DNA from: Nonomuraea wenchangensis
GTDB lineage: Bacteria; Actinomycetota; Actinomycetes; Streptosporangiales; Streptosporangiaceae
Direction of reading: 5' to 3'
DNA: 64,000 nt
Assembly: GCF_900111685.1 (NCBI RefSeq)
Contig: NZ_FOHX01000001.1
Coordinates: 62,001 to 126,000 of the forward strand
The translations under genes and the position numbers were made by a program. Position 1 is the first letter of the stretch, and every line of letters starts with the position of its first letter. Shown here piece after piece: positions 34,818 through 42,259 of the stretch. A model generated the notes under the pieces. It was not told where the DNA came from. It searched no databases and saw only the letters and a program-made list of their open reading frames with translations.

Positions 34818-37706
34818 GGCGGGGAGGAGGCGGGCGAGCTCCGTACGTGACCGGGCGCCGACCTTGCGCATCGCCGCGCTCACATGCTTGTCCACCGTCT
34901 TCGGCGACAGGAACAGCTCCCTGGCGATCTCCTGATTGGTCAGCCCCTCCGCCGCCAGCCGGGCCACCTGCTCCTGGCGGGCCGACAGCACGTGGTCGTC
35001 CCCGCCGCGCGCGGGCGCGGCCGGCGACGGGCGGAGCCCCCACCGGCGGCCCAGCCCGGCCGCGCGGTCCAGGTCCCAGCGGGCGCCGAGCTCCCCGTAG
35101 AGGGTGACGGCCCGGCCGAGCCGGGTGGCGGCGGCGGGGTCGTCCAGGGTGAACAGGCAGGCGGCGGCCTGCTCGTGCGCCTGCGCGGCCTCGTACCTGG
35201 CGGGGACCGCCTCGAAGGCGTCCGCCGCCGCGGCGAACTCGGCGGCGGCCTCCGCCCACCGCTCGCCGGTGGCGGCGAGCAGGCCGCGGGCGTACGCGAG
35301 GGACGGCCCGGCCAGCGGGGCGTCGAGCCCGTCGAGGTGGGCGGCCCACCTGGCGACCGTGTCCGCGGCGTCCCCGGCCCGGCCCGCCGCGAGCAGCGCC
35401 TGGGTGAGCGCGGGCAGCGTGCGGACGGCCACGGGCCACAGGCGCGCCGCCTCCCAGCGGACGGCCACCTCGGCCGCCACGGCGAGCGCCGCCTCCTGCT
35501 CGCCCCGGAGCGCGGCCAGGCGCAGCAGCACGGCCAGGGGCAGGACGAGATCGTCGAACTGCCCCCGCGTCTGTGCCGTGGCGACCGCCTCGAACAGGAA
35601 CGGCGGCGCCGCCTCCGGCCGCCCCTGAACCGCGGCCAGGCAGGCGCCCACCCCGTCCATGATGATCCGCTCGTGCGGCTCGTCGCCGAAGTACTCGCGC
35701 AGCTCCTCCAGCCGCGCCGCGAGGCCGTCCCACGAGCCTTCGAGGTAGTCGGCCACGGCGATGACCACCAGGGACCGCAGTTCGAGCCGTCCCCGCAGGT
35801 CGGGTTCCGCGCCGTCCTCGATCGCGGCCGTCACCAGGCGGCGGCCCGCGCGGTGGTGGCCGGCGAACAGGCCGGCCCCGCCGATGGAGCGGTAGGCGTT
35901 GACCTCGCGGCGCAGCAGCCTGCGTCCGCCGGTCTCGCGCAGCAGGTCCTCGGCCAGCCCGGCCCAGCGGGGGTCGCCGATCACCACGAAGATCATCGCG
36001 ATCTTGCCGAGCACCAGCATCCGCATGGCGGGGTCGTCCACGGCGGGCAGCGTCGCGAGCGCCCGCTCCAGCCAGGACATGGCCTCGTCCTGCGGCACGG
36101 GGCTCGGCGGGCGGCCCACGCCGGCCATGGCCCAGGCGGCGAGGCCGGGCCGGCCGGGCTCCCCCGGGCGGCCGGTCAGGTCCTCGGCGGCGGCGGCGAA
36201 GGCCTCGCCGATGCGGGCCTCGTCGGTCCGCGTACGTTCCAGGTGCAGCGCGAGCAGCAGGCGGAGCGTGCCGCGGATCGGGCGGGGCACGTCCTGCTCC
36301 AGCGCGGCGGCGATGAGATCGGCGACGGGCGGCGGGCGCAGCAGCTCCAGTGCGGCCCAGCCGAGCCGGACCGTCAGCTCCGCCCGCCGCGCCGCCGGCG
36401 GGTCGGTCTCGCGCAGCACGTCCGCCAGCAACCGCGCGGCCTCGGCGTCGTCGCCCAGCCTGGAGGCCTGCTCGGCCGCCTCGACGGCGGTCTCGGCCCA
36501 CTGCTCCGTACGTCCGGCGTGCCGCAGGTGGTGCGCCAGCCGTCCCAGGGGCACCGGCCGCAGCCCGCGTACGGCGTCGGCGGCCTCGGCGTGCAGCGCC
36601 CGGCGGCGGCCTGCCGGGATCGCCTCGTAGACCGCCTGCGCCGCCAGCACGTGCCGGAACCCGACCAGGCCGCCGGCGTCCGTGAGCAGCCCGGAGCCGA
36701 GCACCTCGTCGATCGCCCCGGCCTCGCCGGGGGCCAGCAGGCCGATGGGCACCGCCGTCTGCAGCACGGCGACCCGTTCGGCCACCTCCTTGGCCCCGGC
36801 GGACAGCTGGGCGACGCGCTCCTGCACCGAGGCGCGTACGCCGCTCGGCACGTCCAGCTCCTCCAGGGCGCGGCGCGCCCAGCCGCCCTCCCACCTGATG
36901 AGCGTGCCGCGGGTGCGCAGCAGGGCCAGCAGCTCCTGGACGGCGAGCGGCAGCCCGGACGCCCGCGCGCACAGGTGCTCGGCGAACTCGGCCGTCACCT
37001 CCTCCGCACCGAGGATGGCCGAGGCCATGACCCGGGTCTGGGCGGCGTCGAGCGGCGGCAGCACCAGGTGCTCGCGCCGGATCGCGTCGGGGAGGCGGGC
37101 GGTGATCCCGCGGACCGCGGCCGACGCCTCCTCCCGGTAGGTCAGGACCACCCGGAGCGTGCCGGGCGGTGTCCCCGGCAGCACGGACATCAGGTAGGTC
37201 AGGAACTCGACCGTCTGCCCGTCCGCCCAGTGCAGGTCCTCCACGACCAGGACGGCCGGGCCGAGCGCGGTCAGCACCTCGGCGAGCCCGCGGAAGACCC
37301 GGTGCCGTTCGGCCGCCCGGTCGTCCAGCGGGGGCGGCGCGGGCGGCAGGACCGTGGCGAGCTCGGGCAGCAGCTCGCGCAGAGCTCCGGCGACCGGCGA
37401 CAGGGCGGACTCCCCGAGATCGGCGGCCCGGCCGCGGAGCGCCTCCACCAGCGCTCCCAGCGGGAACGGCTCCCTGATCTGCAGGCAGGCGCCGCGCAGC
37501 ACCCGCAGGCCGGTCACGGCGGGGCCGGTCAGCAGCTCGGCGACGAGCCTGGACTTGCCGATCCCCGCCTCGCCCTCGACCACGGCCACGGCGGGGACGG
37601 GAGAGGTGACGGAGATCAGCTCGACGAGCCGGGCGAGCTCCTTCTCCCGCCCCACGAGTATCGGGGAGACCATCCGCCCAGCTTGCATCCGATCATTCAA
37701 CTGCAC
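34812..37706 (-). CDS. LAL-type (large ATP-binding LuxR) transcriptional regulator
   Basis: 964 residues. N-terminal AAA-type NTPase with Walker A VEGEAGIGKSRL and Walker B AVLVVEDLHWAD, a long helical TPR-like middle, and a C-terminal LuxR HTH (LSARQEQVARLAAEGLTNQE, then LFLSPKTVDKHVSAAMRKVG). Such regulators often control secondary metabolite or sugar genes and are divergent from or adjacent to their targets; here a LysE exporter diverges and a secreted protease lies downstream. Starts at 37688 and 37673 are alternatives. Confidence 0.92.
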   Translation of the reverse strand: MQLNDRMQAGRMVSPILVGREKELARLVELISVTSPVPAVAVVEGEAGIGKSRLVAELLTGPAVTGLRVLRGACLQIREPFPLGALVEALRGRAADLGESALSPVAGALRELLPELATVLPPAPPPLDDRAAERHRVFRGLAEVLTALGPAVLVVEDLHWADGQTVEFLTYLMSVLPGTPPGTLRVVLTYREEASAAVRGITARLPDAIRREHLVLPPLDAAQTRVMASAILGAEEVTAEFAEHLCARASGLPLAVQELLALLRTRGTLIRWEGGWARRALEELDVPSGVRASVQERVAQLSAGAKEVAERVAVLQTAVPIGLLAPGEAGAIDEVLGSGLLTDAGGLVGFRHVLAAQAVYEAIPAGRRRALHAEAADAVRGLRPVPLGRLAHHLRHAGRTEQWAETAVEAAEQASRLGDDAEAARLLADVLRETDPPAARRAELTVRLGWAALELLRPPPVADLIAAALEQDVPRPIRGTLRLLLALHLERTRTDEARIGEAFAAAAEDLTGRPGEPGRPGLAAWAMAGVGRPPSPVPQDEAMSWLERALATLPAVDDPAMRMLVLGKIAMIFVVIGDPRWAGLAEDLLRETGGRRLLRREVNAYRSIGGAGLFAGHHRAGRRLVTAAIEDGAEPDLRGRLELRSLVVIAVADYLEGSWDGLAARLEELREYFGDEPHERIIMDGVGACLAAVQGRPEAAPPFLFEAVATAQTRGQFDDLVLPLAVLLRLAALRGEQEAALAVAAEVAVRWEAARLWPVAVRTLPALTQALLAAGRAGDAADTVARWAAHLDGLDAPLAGPSLAYARGLLAATGERWAEAAAEFAAAADAFEAVPARYEAAQAHEQAAACLFTLDDPAAATRLGRAVTLYGELGARWDLDRAAGLGRRWGLRPSPAAPARGGDDHVLSARQEQVARLAAEGLTNQEIARELFLSPKTVDKHVSAAMRKVGARSRTELARLLPAD

Positions 37707-37763
37707 CCCGAGTCATCGGGCAATGTCATCTCTTGTACTGGTCGTCCGGGTAAAGTCGCGCAT

Positions 37764-38408
37764 GTGACGATCAGCAGCTCCTTGTGGTCATTCGCGCTCG
37801 TCGTCGGGTTGCTCACCCTCACTCCGGGGCTCGACACCGCCCTGATCCTGCGGACCGCGGCACTCGGGCGCCGCCAGGGCGCGTGGGGCGTGGTCCTGGG
37901 GATCCAGGCGGGCACGCTGGCGTGGGGCGCGCTCACCTCGCTCGGCGTGACGGCCGTGCTCACCGCCTCCCACCTCGCGTACGAGGTGCTGCGGTGGGCG
38001 GGGGCGGCGTACCTGGTGTGGATGGGCGCGCGGATGCTGATCGGAACCTTCCGGCGGGAGACCGCCCCCATGCCGGAGGACAGCGTGCTGGAGGACAGAG
38101 TGCTGGAGGACACCGTGGCGCGCGGCTTCCGGCAGGGCCTCACGACGAACCTGCTCAACCCGAAGGTCGGCGCGTTCTACGTCGCCGTGCTGCCGCAGTT
38201 CATCCCGGCGGGGGCCGCCCCTCTGGCGATGGGGGTGCTGCTCGCCTCGGTCCACGTCGCGCTCGGGCTGATCTGGTCGGCCGTGCTGGTCGCCTTCGCC
38301 CGCGTCCTGCGCGAACGGTTGAGGACGGCCCGCGCGAGACGGCTGCTGGACCGCGTCACCGGCACGGTGATCGCGGCCTTCGGCGTCCGGCTCGCGCTCG
38401 GCGACTGA
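37764..38408 (+). CDS. LysE/RhtB family amino-acid exporter
   Basis: 214 residues from GTG 37764. Six hydrophobic segments with the LysE opening FALVVGLLTLTPGLDTALIL and the motif GFRQGLTTNLLNPKVGAFYV. An acidic insert EDSVLEDRVLEDTV in the central loop comes from a 15-bp tandem repeat at 38076-38117. A TAAAGT -10-like box sits 6 bases before the start, suggesting a leaderless message. Exported substrate unknown, probably an amino acid or derivative. Confidence 0.88.
   Translation: MTISSSLWSFALVVGLLTLTPGLDTALILRTAALGRRQGAWGVVLGIQAGTLAWGALTSLGVTAVLTASHLAYEVLRWAGAAYLVWMGARMLIGTFRRETAPMPEDSVLEDRVLEDTVARGFRQGLTTNLLNPKVGAFYVAVLPQFIPAGAAPLAMGVLLASVHVALGLIWSAVLVAFARVLRERLRTARARRLLDRVTGTVIAAFGVRLALGD
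38076..38117 (+). repeat. 15-bp in-frame tandem repeat inside the LysE gene
   Basis: Three units GAGGACAGCGTGCTG / GAGGACAGAGTGCTG / GAGGACACCGTG encode EDSVL-EDRVL-EDTV in the cytoplasmic loop. Confidence 0.85.
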
Positions 38409-38431
38409 GCCGCCCTGGTCACCCTGGGCGC

Positions 38432-39331
38432 CTACCAGCCGATCTCGTCGCAGCCGGTGTGGTCGTGCGGCTCCACCTGGAGGGTGGCGTGGGCGACGCC
38501 GTGACGCAGGCGGAGCAGGTCACGGGCCTGGTCGAGCACCGCGTGGTGGTCGTCCTGGTCGGCCGTGACGAGGTGGGCGGTGGCGACGTTCATGCCAGAG
38601 GTGAGCGTCCACAGGTGCAGGTCGTGGACGTCGCGTACGCCCTCGATGGCCGCGAGGTCGGCGGCGACGGCGGCGGCGTCGAGCCCTTCGGGCACGTGCT
38701 GCCCGAGCACGGCGAAGACCTCCCGGCCGAGCGAGACGGCCCGTACGGCGACGAACACCCCGATGGCCAGGGCGATCAGCGTGTCCCAGAACACCTGGCC
38801 GGTCGCGGCGATGAGCCAGCCCGCGACGATGACGCCGACCGAGCCGGCGGTGTCGGCGACGACCTCCAGGTAGGCGCCCTTGACGTTGAGGCTCTCGCGC
38901 GCGCCGGCGCGCAGCAGGACCAGCGCGACCAGGTTGACCGCCAGGCCGATCGCGCCGACGACGAGCATCGGCCCGGCGGAGACCTCGGCCGGACCGCCGA
39001 TGCGGCCGATCGCCTCGGCGACCACGTAGACGGCGACGCCCAGCATGAGCACCACGGCCAGCAGGGAGGCGAACACCTCGGCCCGGTAGGAGCCGTAGCT
39101 GCGCCGGCCGGTGGTGTCGGGGCGGGTGGCGATTCGCGTGGCGAGCAGCGCCGCGCCGAGTGTGACCACGTCGGCGGCCATGTGCCCGGCGTCCGACATG
39201 AGGGCCAGCGAGCCGGAGAGCAGCCCGTAGATCAGCTCGACCACGAAGAAGCAGCCGATCAGGACGAACGCGAGCGCCAGCCGCCAGCGGTGCCGCCCGG
39301 CGGCATGCCCGTGCCCGTGTCCCGCGCCCAT
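38432..39331 (-). CDS. Cation diffusion facilitator (zinc/cobalt-type efflux)
   Basis: 299 residues. His-rich N-terminus (GAGHGHGHAAGRHRW), six transmembrane segments, and the transport-site pattern in LSGSLALMSDAGHMAADVVT (H-x3-D) and VKGAYLEVVADTAGSVGVIV. The C-terminal metallochaperone-like domain includes VRDVHDLHLWTLTSGMNVAT. It exports divalent metal in exchange for protons. Its start overlaps the ArsR stop by one base (TGATG), so regulator and pump are coupled. Confidence 0.93.
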   Translation of the reverse strand: MGAGHGHGHAAGRHRWRLALAFVLIGCFFVVELIYGLLSGSLALMSDAGHMAADVVTLGAALLATRIATRPDTTGRRSYGSYRAEVFASLLAVVLMLGVAVYVVAEAIGRIGGPAEVSAGPMLVVGAIGLAVNLVALVLLRAGARESLNVKGAYLEVVADTAGSVGVIVAGWLIAATGQVFWDTLIALAIGVFVAVRAVSLGREVFAVLGQHVPEGLDAAAVAADLAAIEGVRDVHDLHLWTLTSGMNVATAHLVTADQDDHHAVLDQARDLLRLRHGVAHATLQVEPHDHTGCDEIGW

Positions 39332-39744
39332 CACCGGTCTCCGGCGCGTTCCGGGTGGATGGCCTCGGTGTGCTCGGTGTGGGCGAGCGCGAGGTCGAGC
39401 AGCATCCGTACGTGGGGGTCGGCCAGCCGGTAGTAGGCCATCCGGCCCGCCCGGCGGGCGGCGACGATGCGGTGCGCGCGCAGCAGCCGCAGGGCGTGGG
39501 AGACGGCGGACTCGCTCTGGCCGGTGACGGCGGCGAGGTCGCACACGCACAGCTCGCCCTCCAGGAGCGCGACGAGCAGCTTCAGCCGGTTCGTGTCCGA
39601 CAGCAGGCCGAAGACGTCGGCCGTGTCGGCGAGGTCGTCGCCGGGCGGCATCCGCTCGCGCACCGCGGCGACCCGGTCGGCGTCCACGACCTTGAGCGCG
39701 CAGCCGTCCACCGCGGTCACGCTCACATCTGAAGACTTGTTCAT
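39331..39744 (-). CDS. ArsR/SmtB-type metal-sensing repressor
   Basis: 137 residues from ATG 39744. The winged helix reads LLSDTNRLKLLVALLEGELC and then QSESAVSHALRLLRAHRIV. Two metal sites are suggested: ELCVCDL at helix 3 (ArsR/CadC-type Cys pair) and DPHVRMLLDLALAHTEH in the last helix (SmtB/CzrA-type His/Asp). It probably represses its own operon with the CDF pump until zinc or another metal binds. Confidence 0.92.
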   Translation of the reverse strand: MNKSSDVSVTAVDGCALKVVDADRVAAVRERMPPGDDLADTADVFGLLSDTNRLKLLVALLEGELCVCDLAAVTGQSESAVSHALRLLRAHRIVAARRAGRMAYYRLADPHVRMLLDLALAHTEHTEAIHPERAGDR

Positions 39745-39780
39745 ATGTCTATTGTGTCGCTGCGGCAGACGTTGTCAACA

Positions 39781-39796
39781 GACCCCAAAGGGGGTC
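39781..39796. promoter_or_regulatory. Hairpin/dyad GACCCC-AAAG-GGGGTC
   Basis: A perfect 6-bp dyad in the 91-bp gap between the divergent ArsR and IclR genes, 40 bases before the IclR start. The same gap contains GGAACG twice flanking a GTTC, typical of IclR contact sites. Which protein uses the dyad is unknown. Confidence 0.4.
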
Positions 39797-39835
39797 AACT
39801 TTCGTTTGACGGAACGATGGTCTAATGTTCGGAAC

Positions 39836-40621
39836 GTGTCGCGAGCAACCCCTGACGATCCCGCCGCCGAGACCCGGCTCGTCGGGGCCGACCGCGTTCT
39901 CGCGGTGCTCGCCGAGCTGGCCCGCCACCCCGACGGCATCGGGCTGGAGGAGATGGCGCGGGCCGTGGCGAGCCCGAAGCCGACCGTGCACCGCGCGCTG
40001 GCGGCGCTGCGCAGGGCCGGGTTCGCCGCGCAGCACGGCCACGGCCGCTACGTGCTGGGCGACGAGTTCCTGCGGATGGCCTTCGCGCACCACGAGGAGC
40101 GGCCCGACCACGTCCGCGTCACGCCGATGCTCAAGGCGCTCTGCGACCGGCACGGCGAGACCGTGCACTACGCGGTCCTGGACGGGGCCTCGGTGGTCTA
40201 CCGGTCCAAGCTGGACCCCCCGATGGGGGCGGTGCGGCTGACGTCCGTCGTGGGCGGGCGCAACCCGGCGCACTGCACCGCAGTCGGCAAGGTGCTGCTG
40301 GCCCACGCCCTGCCCGACGAGGACGCGGTCCGCGCCTGGGTGGGCGGCCGGACGCTCGAACGCCGCACCGAGCGCTCGATCGGCACGGCCGGCGAGCTGC
40401 ACGCCGAGCTGGCCCGCGTCCGCGAGCGGGGCTACGCCTGCGACGACCAGGAGAACGAGCCGGGCGTCAACTGCGTCGCGGTCCCCGCCTACCTGACCTC
40501 GCCCACCTCCCCCAGCGGCGCGATCAGCGTCAGCGGCCTGGCCTACCGCACCCCGCTGCGCGCCCTGATCGACGACCTGCCCGCCATCCGCGCCATCGTC
40601 TCCGGAGAGGACCCTTCGTGA
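39836..40621 (+). CDS. IclR family transcriptional regulator (first copy)
   Basis: 261 residues from GTG 39836. HTH residues about 20-70 (IGLEEMARAVASPKPTVHRA with a winged tail), then an IclR effector domain with DGASVVYRSKLDPP, GRNPAHCTAVGKVLLAH, YACDDQENEPGVNCVAVP and AISVSGLAYRTP. It senses small acids. The stop overlaps the lactonase start by GTGA, making it the first gene of the hydroxyacid operon at 39.8-45.1 kb. Confidence 0.92.
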   Translation: MSRATPDDPAAETRLVGADRVLAVLAELARHPDGIGLEEMARAVASPKPTVHRALAALRRAGFAAQHGHGRYVLGDEFLRMAFAHHEERPDHVRVTPMLKALCDRHGETVHYAVLDGASVVYRSKLDPPMGAVRLTSVVGGRNPAHCTAVGKVLLAHALPDEDAVRAWVGGRTLERRTERSIGTAGELHAELARVRERGYACDDQENEPGVNCVAVPAYLTSPTSPSGAISVSGLAYRTPLRALIDDLPAIRAIVSGEDPS

Positions 40622-41350
40622 TCATCACCGCCGTCCCGGCCTCGCCCGAGGTCCACGCCCTCGGCGAGGGCCCGGTCTGGGACGCCGACCGCCGGCGCCT
40701 GCTGTGGGTGGACATCGTCGCCGGCGCCGTGCACGAGGGCACGCTCGACGGCGGCACGATCACCCCTGCCCGCCGGCACGACTTCGGCTCGACTGTGGGC
40801 GCGGTGGCCGTCGCCGCCGGCGGCGACCTCATCGTGGCCGAGCGGCACACCCTCACCCGCCTCGCCCCCGACGGCTCCCGCGCCGGGCTGGCCCGGGTGC
40901 TGCCCGAGGAGAGGCTCAGCCGGCTCAACGACGGCGCGGTGGACCCGGCCGGCCGGTTCCTGGTCGGCAGCCTGGCCCAGGACGGCCGCGAGGGCGAGGA
41001 GGTGCTGGCCCGCCTGGACGGCGCCGGCGTCACCTACCTCGACACCGACCTGGTGCTGCGACGGCCTGCCCGACGGCATGTGCGCCGACGCCGACGGCAA
41101 CCTGTGGATCGCCATCTGGGGCCGCGGCCGGGTCGAGTGCCGCACCACGGACGGCGAGCTGCTGGCCGTCGTGGAGACCGGCGCCACGCACACCTCCTGC
41201 CCGGTCTTCGCCGGGCCGGAGCTCGACACCCTCGTCATCACCAGCGCCACCCAGGACCTGGCCGAGCCAGGCCCGCTCGACGGCCGCCTGTTCACCGCGA
41301 AGGTCGGCGTCCGCGGCCTGCCCACGCCCTACTGGAACCTCTCCTTCTGA
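40618..41350 (+). pseudogene. SMP-30/gluconolactonase family lactonase, internally deleted and frameshifted
   Basis: The first 147 codons match sugar lactonases (HALGEGPVWDADRRRLLWVD with metal Glu, RLNDGAVDPAGRFLVGSLAQ). After TDLVLR near 41060 the frame is lost. The other frame resumes at LPDGMCADADGNLWIAIWGR and ends properly at 41350 (LPTPYWNLSF). Between the two blocks about 45 residues normally present are missing, including the Asn metal ligand of the NG-x-SPDG segment; the Asp of PDGM is present. I infer a small deletion plus frameshift that inactivates the enzyme. Confidence 0.8.
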
Positions 41351-41361
41351 AAGAGATATCC

Positions 41362-42210
41362 GTGCAGCTCATGCGCATCGGCGCTCCCGGCGCCGAGAAG
41401 CCCGTCGTCCGCATCGACGAGACGCACTACGTCGACGTCTCCGACCTCACCCCCGACTTCGACGAGAAGTTCTTCGCCGCGGGCGGCAACGCGCTGCTCG
41501 CCGACCGGGTCGCCACCGGCGAGCGGCGCGCGTTCGCCGGCGAGCGGATCGGCGCGCCGATCGCCCGCCCGCACCAGATCCTGTGCATCGGGCTCAACTA
41601 CAGCGACCACGCCGCCGAGACCGGCCAGGCCGTGCCGGCCGAGCCGATCCTGTTCACCAAGTCGCCCAACACGCTGGTCGGCCCGAACGACGACGTACGC
41701 ATCCCGCGCGGCTCCACCAAGACCGACTGGGAGGTGGAGCTGGGCATCGTCATCGGCAGGCGCACCTCCTACCTCGACTCGGCCGAGGAGGCGAAGGACG
41801 TGATCGCCGGCTACTGCGTGGTCAACGACGTCAGCGAGCGGGCGTTCCAGATGGAACGCGGCGGGCAGTGGAGCAAGGGCAAGTCCGCCGAGACCTTCAA
41901 CCCGGCCGGCCCGTGGCTGGTCACCCCCGACGAGATCGCCGACGTCAGGAACCTCGGCATGTGGCTCGACGTCAACGGGGTGCGCCGGCAGACCGGCACC
42001 ACCAAGACCATGATCTTCGACCCGTACGTCATCGTGCACCACCTGAGCCAGTTCATGGTGCTGGAGCCGGGCGACCTGATCAACACCGGCACCCCGCCGG
42101 GCGTCGGCATGGGCCACGACCCGCAGATCTGGCTCCAGCCCGGCGACGTGATGGAGCTCGGCATCGAAGGACTCGGCAGCCAGCGCCAGAACGTCGTCGG
42201 GCCGCGCTAG
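41362..42210 (+). CDS. Fumarylacetoacetate hydrolase family protein
   Basis: 282 residues from GTG 41362 (ATG 41371 also possible), 11 bases after the lactonase stop. Motifs: QILCIGLNYSDHAAE, DWEVELGIVIGRRTSYLDSA (metal Glu), VNDVSERAFQMERGGQWSKG, and PGDLINTGTPPGVGMGHDP. This subgroup includes 2,4-diketo-3-deoxy-fuconate hydrolases and related acylpyruvases of sugar-acid pathways. Neighbours (lactonase, FAD dehydrogenase) fit that role; the exact sugar is not determined. Confidence 0.88.
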   Translation: MQLMRIGAPGAEKPVVRIDETHYVDVSDLTPDFDEKFFAAGGNALLADRVATGERRAFAGERIGAPIARPHQILCIGLNYSDHAAETGQAVPAEPILFTKSPNTLVGPNDDVRIPRGSTKTDWEVELGIVIGRRTSYLDSAEEAKDVIAGYCVVNDVSERAFQMERGGQWSKGKSAETFNPAGPWLVTPDEIADVRNLGMWLDVNGVRRQTGTTKTMIFDPYVIVHHLSQFMVLEPGDLINTGTPPGVGMGHDPQIWLQPGDVMELGIEGLGSQRQNVVGPR

Positions 42211-42259
42211 CGCGCCCGGCCCCGCACATCAGCACGTCCCCAGTGAAGAGAGCACGACC

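Noticed and set aside
40618..42210. A single lactonase-FAH fusion protein
   Set aside because: The frame joins the two only because the lactonase is frameshifted; the stretch between has no lactonase sequence in that frame, while the proper lactonase end is in another frame and the FAH gene has its own start.
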